Below are positions 37,479 through 44,832 of a stretch of 64,000 bases of DNA, one piece after another. Every line of letters starts with the position of its first letter. The first letter of the stretch is position 1. The stretch lies in the IMG/VR virus record IMGVR_UViG_3300036780_000414, positions 18,796 through 82,795 of that record, one strand, 5' to 3'. The stretch comes from a virus. A model generated the notes under the pieces. It was not told the origin of the DNA and searched no databases. It worked only from the letters and a program-made list of their open reading frames with translations. The position numbers and the translations under genes were made by a program.

Positions 37479-37709
37479 TCAGTGGCCGGCTTCCCACTCA
37501 GCAAGCCGCGTCTCGGCTTGCTCGATCGCCTCAGCTGCGGACTCTCCCCAGCTTTCTCGCTGCGCACCGTTGGGAAGTTGGAAACGGCACACCCAGCTTG
37601 CACGGAACATCGGGCTGGGTTCATAGGTGGTCGTGAGGTCCACGGCCCGCTCCCCTGGGTCGTTCGCGGTGGTCTTGGTGTCATTCCCGGTCCAGATCCT
37701 GCCGGCCAT
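37479..37709 (-). CDS. small hypothetical protein, 76 aa
   Basis: ATG 37709 with GAGAGGGG upstream. ASWVCRFQLPNGAQRESWGE followed by EAIEQAETRLAEWE helix. First gene behind the promoter at 37739. Unknown. Confidence 0.6.
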   Translation of the reverse strand: MAGRIWTGNDTKTTANDPGERAVDLTTTYEPSPMFRASWVCRFQLPNGAQRESWGESAAEAIEQAETRLAEWEAGH

Positions 37710-37738
37710 CTTGCGTCCCCTCTCATGCTTACAACCCC

Positions 37739-37767
37739 ATTGTACCACCCACATGTGGGTGGTGGGG
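37739..37767 (-). promoter_or_regulatory. strong promoter with CACATGTG element
   Basis: Minus strand CACATGTG (37750-37757), GGTGG, TACAAT (37739-37744), GGGGTTGTAAG. Start codon 37709. Confidence 0.8.
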
Positions 37768-37810
37768 GATGTACGGCGAGGAGACTCAGGCATCACCCGC
37801 TGCTGCTTCG

Positions 37811-38014
37811 TCACGGCGGAAGCACCCGCACGCGCAGGTCACTGATGTGGCGGTACAGGCGGAACCGCTTGTACGCGACGACGCATGAGCCGTCCGCGCT
37901 GACCTCGCGCAGCTCACCGACGACGTACCGGGTGCCGTTCAGCTGCATCCACACCAGTTCGGTCAGGTAGCGCTTGTACTCCTCCGGGGTCATCCGGTAC
38001 AGGTAGTTCGGCAT
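37811..38014 (-). CDS. small hypothetical protein, 67 aa
   Basis: ATG 38014 behind GAGAGAGGG. YLYRMTPEEYKRYLTELVW, then beta (GTRYVVGELREVSADGS) and a basic end. Unknown. Confidence 0.6.
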   Translation of the reverse strand: MPNYLYRMTPEEYKRYLTELVWMQLNGTRYVVGELREVSADGSCVVAYKRFRLYRHISDLRVRVLPP

Positions 38015-38025
38015 GGTGCCCTCTC

Positions 38026-38517
38026 TCAGTTGGTGGTGCTGAACAGCAGGTCCGCCCCGGCGGGGTTGCTCGCGAGGCTCGGCCCCCACGCCATCTCCAG
38101 CGAGTGCCCCGACAGCTGGCACAGGCCGGGACCGCGCGGCCAGTCGTCGAACGTCACGCCGACGTACCGGCTGCCCGGTTCCCGCCAGGTCCGCTCGATC
38201 ACCAGCCCGTATGCGTTGACCACCCACGCGTGGTGGACCCACAGGCCCAGCGGCGACAGCGCGAACCCTTCCGCGTAAGCGCACCCTTCCGGGTCGAACG
38301 CGGTCACGCCGAGCACCGTGCGGGCGGCGTTGGTGAAGCACATGCGCGGTGTCATCAGCGGGCCGCCCCGGTACGGCCGGCCGTCCGGGTAGCGGGCCAC
38401 CTCCCACTCGTGGCCGCGCTCAGCGATCACGTCCCAGGCCCTGTACTCCGGCATCCGGCCGCGTGTGGCGTCTGCGCACCGCTGCGCGAACTCGCGGGCC
38501 TCCCTGGTGCTGGTCAT
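38026..38517 (-). CDS. hypothetical protein, 163 aa
   Basis: ATG 38517 behind GAGAGAGGG. Helical start (TREAREFAQRCADATRG), then beta-rich with Trp/Cys (MCFTNAARTVLGVTAFDPEGC, LWVHHAWVVNAYGLVIERTW, CQLSGHSLEMAWG). The CFTNA and HAWVVN strings recall small cysteine-hydrolase-like folds, but I cannot support that further. Unknown. Confidence 0.6.
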   Translation of the reverse strand: MTSTREAREFAQRCADATRGRMPEYRAWDVIAERGHEWEVARYPDGRPYRGGPLMTPRMCFTNAARTVLGVTAFDPEGCAYAEGFALSPLGLWVHHAWVVNAYGLVIERTWREPGSRYVGVTFDDWPRGPGLCQLSGHSLEMAWGPSLASNPAGADLLFSTTN

Positions 38518-38528
38518 GCTGCCCTCTC

Positions 38529-38897
38529 TCAGGTTCCGGTGCTCGCGCGTGGCTCGGTAAAGTCGGTGACCGCGACGCTGACCCAGGCGTTCAGGGTGGC
38601 GTAACCGCGCAGCTCGCGGCGCTTTCCCAGTGCCGGGGTGTAGGTGCCGCCGCCGTACCTGGTGGTCTTGCGGTGCCCGCCCTGGCCGTCCCAGGTCATG
38701 AAGCCGAAGTTGTAGCGCCCGTCGAACCACCGCCGGGCGGCGGTGACCCATACCCAGGTGCGCCCGTCGAGCATGACGCCGTCGCCGTTCGGGTAGTGCT
38801 CGGCGTCGTGGTGCTCGACGGTGACCTCAACCGTCCAGCCGGCCGCGCGCAGCTTGTCCGCGTACTTGCCGGCACGGGCCTCAGCCTGGGTGGTCAC
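38529..38897 (-). CDS. hypothetical protein, 122 aa
   Basis: GTG 38897. Helix (EARAGKYADKLRAAGWTVEV), then Trp/Tyr-rich beta region (RTWVWVTAARRWFDGRYNFG). Overlaps the upstream stop by 4 bp. Unknown. Confidence 0.6.
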   Translation of the reverse strand: MTTQAEARAGKYADKLRAAGWTVEVTVEHHDAEHYPNGDGVMLDGRTWVWVTAARRWFDGRYNFGFMTWDGQGGHRKTTRYGGGTYTPALGKRRELRGYATLNAWVSVAVTDFTEPRASTGT

Positions 38898-39082
38898 TGC
38901 TCGTCCTTCCGGGTGACGCTGGTGACGGTGTACGCGCCGCCCATGCCGTCTGCCCGCTTGCCTGCGGTGAACGGCGGCGGCAGGGTCGCGTCGGCGGACA
39001 CCTGCTCGGTGACCTCGATCCCCTCCAGCACGCCGTGCAGCTGCTTGACGACCATGTAAGTGACCAGTGCAGTGGTGATCAT
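38894..39082 (-). CDS. small hypothetical protein, 62 aa
   Basis: ATG 39082. ITTALVTYMVVKQLHGVLEG is mildly hydrophobic, then a Thr/Pro/Gly-rich remainder. First gene behind the promoter at 39127. Unknown. Confidence 0.55.
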   Translation of the reverse strand: MITTALVTYMVVKQLHGVLEGIEVTEQVSADATLPPPFTAGKRADGMGGAYTVTSVTRKDEQ

Positions 39083-39126
39083 CGCGGCCTCCTTCCCGAC
39101 CCGGCCCTACCGGGTCTCACAGCACC

Positions 39127-39152
39127 AGTATACCACCCACATGTGAGGAGTA
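39127..39152 (-). promoter_or_regulatory. strong promoter with CACATGTG element
   Basis: Minus strand CACATGTG (39138-39145), GGTGG, TATACT (39127-39132). Nearly identical to the promoter at 18341. Start codon 39082. Confidence 0.8.
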
Positions 39153-39168
39153 GGGGATTCGCGGTCCG

Positions 39169-39501
39169 TCAGCAGGGCCTGCCGTGGATGTCGTAGCCGC
39201 GCGCGGTCTCCTCACGGCTCAGCTCGCGCGGCTGGCCGTGCATCCTCGCGTGCTCCTCCAGGCCCAGCTGCCAGGTGACCGGGGAGACCTGGCCGGGGCG
39301 TTCGAGGGTAAACCCGTCGTAGAAGCCGGCTTCCTCCCGTTCGGCCCCGGTCATCGTGTCGAACTCCGGGTACAGCGGGGCGGGCGGGGTCGCGTGGTAG
39401 CGGTCACGCTGCGCGTCGCGGTAGCGGTCGCGTGCGTAGCTGTCGCGCCACTCGTCCATCTGCCGGGCCAGCTCGCCCGGCTGCGGGAACCAGGTGAACA
39501 T
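39169..39501 (-). CDS. hypothetical protein, 110 aa
   Basis: ATG 39501. Arg/Tyr/Asp-rich helix (RQMDEWRDSYARDRYRDAQR), then Pro-rich and helical end. Unknown. Confidence 0.6.
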   Translation of the reverse strand: MFTWFPQPGELARQMDEWRDSYARDRYRDAQRDRYHATPPAPLYPEFDTMTGAEREEAGFYDGFTLERPGQVSPVTWQLGLEEHARMHGQPRELSREETARGYDIHGRPC

Positions 39502-39800
39502 CAGGGTGCCTCCTTGCCGCTGACGTAGCTTGTCACCGCGTCGCGGGCCTCGGCGGGGACCGGCACCGGCTTGCCGCCGAAGGTCTCGGCGCGCAGGAAG
39601 CCGTCCTCGCTGCGGTGCACGTACATGATCCCGTGGACGGGCACGTTCACCACCCGGTACAGCACGCCCGCGCCGACCTGCTGGTACTCGGCCACGTACG
39701 CGGGCTGCGCCTCGGCGTTGGCCGCGTCGGTCCGGTCGTGGCAGTAGCAGCGCAGGCCGCCGTGCCACGACAGCCGGTAGACATGCCCTGGGACGGTCAT
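39501..39800 (-). CDS. hypothetical protein, 99 aa
   Basis: ATG 39800 (ATGA). HVYRLSWHGGLRCYCHDRTD, beta (GAGVLYRVVNVPVHGIMYVH), helix. Unknown. Confidence 0.6.
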   Translation of the reverse strand: MTVPGHVYRLSWHGGLRCYCHDRTDAANAEAQPAYVAEYQQVGAGVLYRVVNVPVHGIMYVHRSEDGFLRAETFGGKPVPVPAEARDAVTSYVSGKEAP

Positions 39801-40090
39801 GAGGTCAGCTCCCTTTCCAGTGCGGCCACGGCCTGCCCGGCGGTGGGGTAGGTCTGCGGCTCCGTGCTGCTGGCAGACTGCCAGTCCCACACGTCTTCCG
39901 GTTGCCAGCTCACGATGTCACCGAGCCAGGCGGCCTGGAGGGCTTCCGGGCTGCTCGCGTCAACGTCGGTGCCGGCCCGGTAGACCTCCCAGCGCGTCGC
40001 GCCGTTGCGGCCTCCGGCGACCCTGCGGGCCACGACCCCATCAGGCAGGGGCACCTTGAATGCTGTCACGCTGCTCAGCCTCTCTTTCAT
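39797..40090 (-). CDS. hypothetical protein, 97 aa
   Basis: ATG 40090 overlaps the HNH stop (ATGA). TAFKVPLPDGVVARRVAGG, then Trp/Ala-rich helical part. Unknown. Confidence 0.6.
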   Translation of the reverse strand: MKERLSSVTAFKVPLPDGVVARRVAGGRNGATRWEVYRAGTDVDASSPEALQAAWLGDIVSWQPEDVWDWQSASSTEPQTYPTAGQAVAALERELTS

Positions 40091-40350
40091 GCCATCGCCG
40101 GCGCGAACGCCCAGCTCACCTTGTTTGACCGGGCCAGGTTGCAGCGCCGGCACGCCGGCTGGACGTTGTCGCGCCGGTACGACCCGCCGGGGACGATCCG
40201 GTCGGCCTCGACGGTGGCGAAGGTCAGCGGGCACCCGCAGTGGACGCACGGGCAGCTGGCGCCGTTGCCCCAGGTTGCCAGCATCCACGTCTTGCGGGCT
40301 CGCCGGTCTGCTGCGTTTCCGCGTTTCTCGCCGCCTGGCCTCGCGCTCAC
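40087..40350 (-). CDS. HNH endonuclease
   Basis: 87 residues from GTG 40350. CPCVHCGCPLTFATVEADRIVPGG then NVQPACRRCNLARSN is a textbook HNH motif: CxxC, the metal-binding DRI/His region, NxQPxCxxCN. In phages such genes aid terminase or act as free-standing nucleases. Here it is far from the terminase and first in its operon behind the promoter at 40382. Confidence 0.85.
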   Translation of the reverse strand: MSARPGGEKRGNAADRRARKTWMLATWGNGASCPCVHCGCPLTFATVEADRIVPGGSYRRDNVQPACRRCNLARSNKVSWAFAPAMA

Positions 40351-40381
40351 GGGTGCCTCGCCCTCTCGCTGCTCACACCTT

Positions 40382-40408
40382 ATTGTACCACACACATGTG
40401 GGTAGTAG
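40382..40408 (-). promoter_or_regulatory. strong promoter with CACATGTG element
   Basis: Minus strand CACATGTG (40393-40400), TGTGG, TACAAT (40382-40387), AAGGTGTGAG. Start codon 40350. Confidence 0.8.
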
Positions 40409-40415
40409 GGGGTGG

Positions 40416-40607
40416 TCAGGCGGTCAGGTTCTGCCGCCGCCGCAGCTCACGCTGCCTGCACGCGAGCGCGGTGTCTTCCCTGGTGTGCCGGTGCGGGCAC
40501 TGCCAGCCGGGCAGCGTCGCCGCCCACGCCGGCCGCCGCCTGCGTGACCGCCATATCGTGTCGCTGAGCGTGAGCGGCCCCCAGCCCAGGTGCCAGCCGA
40601 GTCTCAT
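40416..40607 (-). CDS. small basic protein, 63 aa
   Basis: ATG 40607 (ATGA). Trp/Arg/His-rich (MRLGWHLGWG, IWRSRRRRPAW, RQRELRRRQN) with WQCPHRHTRED. Likely nucleic-acid-binding. Unknown. Confidence 0.55.
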   Translation of the reverse strand: MRLGWHLGWGPLTLSDTIWRSRRRRPAWAATLPGWQCPHRHTREDTALACRQRELRRRQNLTA

Positions 40608-40825
40608 GCCGGCTCCCCGGTGGCCGTGACCAGCAGGGTCCGGGTGGTGCCGGCGCTGGTTACCTCGCGGGTGTAGGTGACCGCGTACGTGCGGGCGGCG
40701 TGGGTACCGTGGCTGACGGCCCTGTCGACGGCGCGCTTGGCGGTGCCGACGCTGACGCCGAAGGTGTCGCGTATGTGGCTGACGGCGGCGTTCTCCTCGC
40801 GTACCGCGTCGAATGCCCTGCTCAT
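40604..40825 (-). CDS. small HTH-type protein, 73 aa
   Basis: ATG 40825 (ATGA). HIRDTFGVSVGTAKRAVDRAV is a helix-turn-helix-like core, with a beta tail (YAVTYTREVTSAGTTRTLLV). It follows another HTH-like gene at the head of the leftward block, where regulators are expected. Confidence 0.6.
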   Translation of the reverse strand: MSRAFDAVREENAAVSHIRDTFGVSVGTAKRAVDRAVSHGTHAARTYAVTYTREVTSAGTTRTLLVTATGEPA

Positions 40826-41190
40826 GACTGCCCACCCTCTGACCTCACGGTGACGACCACGCTGCCGCCTGCGATGTGCCCGGCGGTCTTCCAGGTGTTG
40901 ATCTCGGCGACGCGCTTCGCGTACCGCTTGATCAGGGTCTGGCCGGTTATCCTCTCGGCGCTGGCGGCGTTCATGCTGACCGCTATGTCGTTCCAGGTGT
41001 AGCCCTTGGCCCGCAGGGCGGCCATGACGCGCACCGCTGCCTGCTCCATCTCGGCGGCGAGGTCGAACATGTCGGTCATCATCCACGGGTCCTCTTCGAC
41101 GGCCCGCTTCTCGGCCGACTTGACTTGCCGGCGCAGGCCGCTGACGACCTCTTCGGGTGTCTTGGGGGCTCGCTCGCGGGTGGTGGCCAT
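40822..41190 (-). CDS. HTH-type regulator-like protein, 122 aa
   Basis: ATG 41190. Helical; MAALRAKGYTWNDIAVSMNA then ITGQTLIKRYAKRVAEI is a helix-turn-helix of the type found in transcription or plasmid-control proteins. First gene leftward from the divergent region and behind the promoter at 41242, so a candidate early regulator. Confidence 0.6.
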   Translation of the reverse strand: MATTRERAPKTPEEVVSGLRRQVKSAEKRAVEEDPWMMTDMFDLAAEMEQAAVRVMAALRAKGYTWNDIAVSMNAASAERITGQTLIKRYAKRVAEINTWKTAGHIAGGSVVVTVRSEGGQS

Positions 41191-41241
41191 GATCCTCGCT
41201 CCTTGGGGTCTTACTACCAACCTGTACGCTCTAAGTGTACC

Positions 41242-41268
41242 AGGATACCACCCACATGTGTGGGGTAG
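41242..41268 (-). promoter_or_regulatory. leftward promoter with CACATGTG element at the divergent region
   Basis: Minus strand CACATGTG (41253-41260), GGTGG, TATCCT (41242-41247); a second -10-like TACACT lies at 41234-41239. First gene 40822-41190. Confidence 0.7.
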
Positions 41269-41370
41269 GTAGTAAATATTTAGCACCGGGAAAGCCCAGG
41301 GAGAACTCCGCGGAAAGGAGGCGGAAATCGACGTGGCCGGACGAAAACGCGCCAGGGGGTAAACGGTACC

Positions 41371-41394
41371 CGGAAGGGCTCACGGAAGGGCTCA
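41371..41394. repeat. tandem 12-bp repeat (2 copies)
   Basis: CGGAAGGGCTCA occurs twice without spacer in the divergent region. Possible iteron or regulator site. Confidence 0.7.
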
Positions 41395-41481
41395 GGCGGC
41401 CCTGGGAGACACCACGCCGGCCGGTCCCGAATACAGGGTCAAACCCGTTAGCCGGCGGTAAGGTAACCCCACAAAGTCAAA

Positions 41482-41517
41482 GGGCCGCGCCCGCGCCCGA
41501 AGGCGAGTGCGCGGCCC
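41482..41517. terminator. hairpin in divergent leader
   Basis: Arms GGGCCGCGC and GCGCGGCCC enclose an 18-nt loop that can pair further. May be an attenuator or leader structure for the rightward operon; no T-tract. Confidence 0.4.
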
Positions 41518-41628
41518 CTGTGAACCCTTAGCAGCGGACCAACGCTACTTCGGACCCTACGACCACATATGGATCCGGGTGCTCGACTACCCGGTTCCCC
41601 TACTACCAGCCACCAGAAGGCAGGCAAC

Positions 41629-41721
41629 ATGTCCAATGTAGCAGCCCGCGCTCACATTCAGGCGTGCGACACGACCGCAGCCGGTTACATGATGCGTCAG
41701 GGGCCGGTGAGCGCAGCATGA
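41629..41721 (+). CDS. 30-residue leader ORF
   Basis: MSNVAARAHIQACDTT... starts at ATG 41629, weak AAGGCAGG upstream, and ends in an ATGA overlap with the next gene. Probably a coupled leader peptide. Confidence 0.4.
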   Translation: MSNVAARAHIQACDTTAAGYMMRQGPVSAA

Positions 41722-41999
41722 CGACTCTGCGCGTGCACCCGGACTACGCGGACCCTGACTACAGCCTGGAGCTTGACCGGAACCCGGGGCTTCCCCGGCA
41801 GCTGGTCTCAGACCGGGCGCTGACCCTCACCGAGTACCGGCTGGCCTACTACGTCTTCTCGCACCAGGCGACCCCGCCGCTGCCGACAGCCGCGCAGATC
41901 GCCGCGCGCTGGTGGGTGAGCGTCACCGAGGCCGAGGCGCAGGCGGCACTCGACAAGCTGGCAGCGCGCGGCTACCTGGTCGCAGGTGAGCAGCGGTGA
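41718..41999 (+). CDS. small winged-helix protein, 93 aa
   Basis: ATG 41718, overlapping the leader stop. After an acidic start, LTLTEYRLAYYVFSHQAT, PTAAQIAARWWVSVTEAEAQ and LDKLAARGYL form a DnaD/replication-type winged helix (helix, recognition helix, wing). Overlaps the next gene by 4 bp; probably works with it in replication initiation. Confidence 0.6.
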   Translation: MTTLRVHPDYADPDYSLELDRNPGLPRQLVSDRALTLTEYRLAYYVFSHQATPPLPTAAQIAARWWVSVTEAEAQAALDKLAARGYLVAGEQR

Positions 42000-42886
42000 G
42001 CGGCGACGGGGCCACCTACACGCGCAAGCGGTACCACCACGGCGGCGGTTTCGTGCACGCCACCAATGACTTCGCCCGCAACGTCCCCAGCACCGACGCC
42101 GTTGCCATCTGGCTACGGCTGTACTCCCACCAGGACGGCTGGGAGTTCACCGTCAAGAGCATCGCTGCCGAGTGGAACATCAGCTTCAAGCGCGCCGAGA
42201 CGGCGATCAGGCTGCTGCGCGACCTGGGCTACTGCCACTTCTGCCGCGTCAGCCTGGGGCGCGGCAAGTTCGAGAGCTGGTACGACCTGACCGACGTGCC
42301 GGTCATGGCCTGCGGCGAGCAGCAGTGCGTGGACTGCGCGGCCCGGAGTTCATCGGTATCGGGTAGTCAAAAACAACCACCCGATACGACCTGCGACGAT
42401 ACCCCTGTTTCCGCAGGTCGTATCGGGTGGTCGGATTACGGGGTCCGTAAAACAACCACCCAAGTAGAAGAACATCTACTAGAAGACCAAGAAGACAAAG
42501 ACCTTAAAACCTTTGCGCAAGCAGGCTCGCGCGAGCCTGAGTCTGATGCCCTGTTCCTGGTGCCTGAGCAGCCCAAGCCAGCAGCTGGCCGAGCCCGCAA
42601 GCCCGGTGACCTGACTGCGTTCGATGAGTTCTGGCGGGCGTACCCGCGCAAGAAAGGCGGGAAGGCGGGCGCCCAGAGGAAGTTCCTCGCCGCGCTGAGG
42701 CAGGCCAGCGCCGAGACGATCATCGCGGCGGCGGCGGCGTTCGCTGACCGGTGCGAGCGGGCGAGGACCGAGGAGCAGTTCATCCCGTACCCGTCAACCT
42801 GGCTGCACCAGGGGCGGTGGACGGACGAGCACGCGGAGGAGGAACCGGAGGCAGCCGCCGCCGCATTTACGTCGTTCGATATCTGA
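41996..42886 (+). CDS. replication-initiator-like protein with internal origin-like sequence
   Basis: 296 residues, GTG 41996 (GTGA). N-terminal winged helix (SIAAEWNISFKRAETAIRLL, residues about 60-80) like phage replication proteins; a Cys cluster ACGEQQCVDCAARSS; C-terminal EFWRAYPRKKGGKAGAQRKF ... FIPYPSTWLHQGRW, the usual ending of helicase-loader/initiator proteins. The linker between (about 42356-42530) is A+T-rich and repeat-filled at DNA level, as in lambda O, where the origin lies inside the initiator gene. Precedes the DnaB-type helicase. Confidence 0.75.
   Translation: MSGDGATYTRKRYHHGGGFVHATNDFARNVPSTDAVAIWLRLYSHQDGWEFTVKSIAAEWNISFKRAETAIRLLRDLGYCHFCRVSLGRGKFESWYDLTDVPVMACGEQQCVDCAARSSSVSGSQKQPPDTTCDDTPVSAGRIGWSDYGVRKTTTQVEEHLLEDQEDKDLKTFAQAGSREPESDALFLVPEQPKPAAGRARKPGDLTAFDEFWRAYPRKKGGKAGAQRKFLAALRQASAETIIAAAAAFADRCERARTEEQFIPYPSTWLHQGRWTDEHAEEEPEAAAAAFTSFDI
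42356..42461. other. candidate replication origin inside initiator gene
   Basis: A 20-bp perfect inverted repeat (42376-42395 with 42412-42431, 16-nt spacer). Iteron-like GTATCGGGTRGTC occurs at 42356-42368 and 42420-42432 and inverted at 42375-42387. A 13-bp direct repeat AAAACAACCACCC lies at 42370 and 42449. Followed by a distinctly A+T-rich tract to about 42530. Confidence 0.65.
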
Positions 42887-42902
42887 GAGAGGGAGAAAGA
42901 CG

Positions 42903-44234
42903 ATGCAGGACGATTACGAGCTACCCAGCGACATCGACGCGGAACGGTACCTGCTGGCATCGATGATGCAGAGCAGGGAAGCGATAGCCGCAGCAGCGGA
43001 GTACCTGGACCCCGGTGACTTCTACCGGGCGGCGCACCAGGTGATGTTCCGGGCGATGGTGTTCATGTTCGCGGCCGACGAGCGAACCGACCCGGTGACG
43101 CTGCGCGCGTGGATCACTGGCGACGGCGACATGAAGGTGTTCGGCCAGCAGGGCGCGGTCTACATCGCGGAGCTGTACGGGCTCCCGGCCAACCCCATCT
43201 CGGCGGTGCACTACGCGCGGCTGGTGCGCGCCGCAGCGCTGCGCCGCCGTGGCATCGAGCAGGCGCTGAAGTTCCGGCAGGCGCTGATGATCGAGTCCAA
43301 CGACCCGGATGAGATCCTGTCCCGCTATGACGCGCAGCTGGAGGCCGCCCGGCAGATCGCCGCGCCGCAGCAGCTCGCCGTGCTCGACTACGCCGCCGTC
43401 ACCGAGCGCGTCCACAAGGAGCACGCCCCCGTCGTGCCCGGCCTGATCGGCGAGCAGGACCGCGTAGTCGTCGTGGCTGAGGAAGGCGTCGGCAAGACAA
43501 CCCTCGCGCACCAGGTCGCGTTCTGCGCCGCCGCCGGCATTCACCCGTTCCAGTGGGGCACCCGGACCATCCCGAAGCGCGTGCTGATAGCCGACTTCGA
43601 GAATCCCGCGCTGGAGCTCGGCTCGCGGTTCTCGAAGCTGGGCGAGGCGGCGGCCCGCTACCCCGGCTGGGATGAGGGGAATGTCCGGTTCTACCTGCGG
43701 ATGGGCGGCATCAACCTGCTGCGCGCGCAGGACGCGTTCGAGTTCATGGACGCCATCCGCCGGTTCGAGCCGCACCTGGTGGTCGCCGGGCCGATCTACA
43801 AGATGATCACCGGGATCAAGCAGAGCGACGACGGGCTCCGCGCCCATGCGGCCGTCGCCGCGTTCTTCGACAAGGTGCGGGAACGGTACGGGTCGGCCGT
43901 CTGGCTGGAAGCGCACGCACCGTACGGGTCAGGCGGCCACCAGCGGGAGCTGCGGCCGGAAGGCTGGAACGGGTGGGCGAAGTGGCCTGAGTTCGGCCTG
44001 GCGCTCCACAAGGCGACGAAGGCGCACGGCGGCGACCAGGGCGCGGTGGAAGTCAGGCGGTTCCGCGGGGACCGGATCGCGTCCCGCCCGTGGCCGTCGT
44101 GGATGACCCGCAACCTGATGTTCCCGAGCAGCGGGTTCCCGTGGACCGGCTGCTGGGCGAAAGGCGTACTCGATACCCCGCTGGACCTGCGTGCCGAGGA
44201 CAACGGGTACGAGGACAAGCGCTATGGCGACTGA
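42903..44234 (+). CDS. replicative DnaB-type helicase (DnaB-N plus AAA_25 ATPase)
   Basis: 443 residues, ATG 42903 after GAGAGAGGGAG. Residues about 8-125 match the DnaB N-terminal domain (SDIDAERYLLASMM, VMFRAMVFMFAADE, AVYIAELYGLPANP). A RecA-like core follows with Walker A AEEGVGKTT (192-200), strand RVLIADFENP and Walker-B-like HLVVAGPIYKM (291-301), typical of AAA_25 helicases of actinophages. No primase domain. Unwinds the phage fork. Confidence 0.85.
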   Translation: MQDDYELPSDIDAERYLLASMMQSREAIAAAAEYLDPGDFYRAAHQVMFRAMVFMFAADERTDPVTLRAWITGDGDMKVFGQQGAVYIAELYGLPANPISAVHYARLVRAAALRRRGIEQALKFRQALMIESNDPDEILSRYDAQLEAARQIAAPQQLAVLDYAAVTERVHKEHAPVVPGLIGEQDRVVVVAEEGVGKTTLAHQVAFCAAAGIHPFQWGTRTIPKRVLIADFENPALELGSRFSKLGEAAARYPGWDEGNVRFYLRMGGINLLRAQDAFEFMDAIRRFEPHLVVAGPIYKMITGIKQSDDGLRAHAAVAAFFDKVRERYGSAVWLEAHAPYGSGGHQRELRPEGWNGWAKWPEFGLALHKATKAHGGDQGAVEVRRFRGDRIASRPWPSWMTRNLMFPSSGFPWTGCWAKGVLDTPLDLRAEDNGYEDKRYGD

Positions 44235-44832
44235 CCTGTTGCGGGTGCTGGGCTTCGACCAGTCGCTCACGTCGTTCGGCGTCGCCGCGATCTACGGCGC
44301 GGAAGCGGAGGCGTGGCGGCTGCGGTACCCGCCCAGGAAGCCAGCGTACGACGTGCGCGCCTACCAGCATGAGCGCCTGGCGTACCTGGAAGACGGCGTG
44401 CGCAGCGCGGCCAGCGGCGCTCACGTCGCCGCGCTGGAGGACGTGACGTACGCGGCTAAGGGTGACGCGCTGACCGACCTGGCGGGCCTGTTCTGGATGG
44501 TGCGCCACGTCCTGTGGGAGATGCACGTCCCGTACGCCGTGGTCAACAGCAGCCACCGCCGCAAGTGGATCACCGGCCGTGGCGACGCGCCCAAGGACGA
44601 GGTGCTGGCGGCGGTGATCAAGCGGTTCCCTCGCGTCAACGTGTGCGGCAACGACGAGGCTGACGCGCTGGTGCTGGCCGCCATGACCGCCGACCGCTAC
44701 GGCTGCCCGATCGTGCAGATGCCCGCCGACCGGGCGGCCATCCTGAACGGCGTGCACACGACCAAGCCGAAGCGCGGCCAGCCGCTGATCGACTGGCCAC
44801 AGCTGCGGGAGACGGTAAGACGGACACCATGA
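44224..44832 (+). CDS. RuvC-like Holliday junction resolvase
   Basis: 202 residues, ATG 44224. RNase-H-fold acids: LGFDQSLTSFG (Asp12), ALEDVTYAAKG (Glu72) and GNDEADALVLA (Asp144/Asp147), with the helix WMVRHVLWEMHVPYAVVNSSHRRKW in the RuvC position. Resolves recombination or replication branches. Overlaps the helicase by 11 bp and the methyltransferase by 4 bp. Confidence 0.8.
   Translation: MATDLLRVLGFDQSLTSFGVAAIYGAEAEAWRLRYPPRKPAYDVRAYQHERLAYLEDGVRSAASGAHVAALEDVTYAAKGDALTDLAGLFWMVRHVLWEMHVPYAVVNSSHRRKWITGRGDAPKDEVLAAVIKRFPRVNVCGNDEADALVLAAMTADRYGCPIVQMPADRAAILNGVHTTKPKRGQPLIDWPQLRETVRRTP

Larger units (their letters stand above)
41269..41628. other. divergent intergenic control region
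   Basis: No supported gene on either strand. Contents: perfect tandem 12-mer CGGAAGGGCTCA at 41371-41382 and 41383-41394; a 9-bp hairpin GGGCCGCGC (41482-41490) with 41509-41517 and an inner stem in the loop; several GGAAAG/GGAGG runs at 41290-41330. It separates leftward early genes from rightward replication genes, so it may hold regulatory sites or a structured RNA leader. Confidence 0.6.

Noticed and set aside
41235-41531. 98-codon plus frame in the divergent region
   Set aside because: Begins inside the leftward promoter, low complexity, no ribosome site.
41448-41636. 62-codon minus frame in the divergent region
   Set aside because: No ribosome site and covers the hairpin; Arg/Gly/Val shadow-like composition.
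42921-43916. 331-codon minus-strand frame
   Set aside because: Lies exactly opposite the DnaB-type helicase; composition typical of antisense high-G+C frames.
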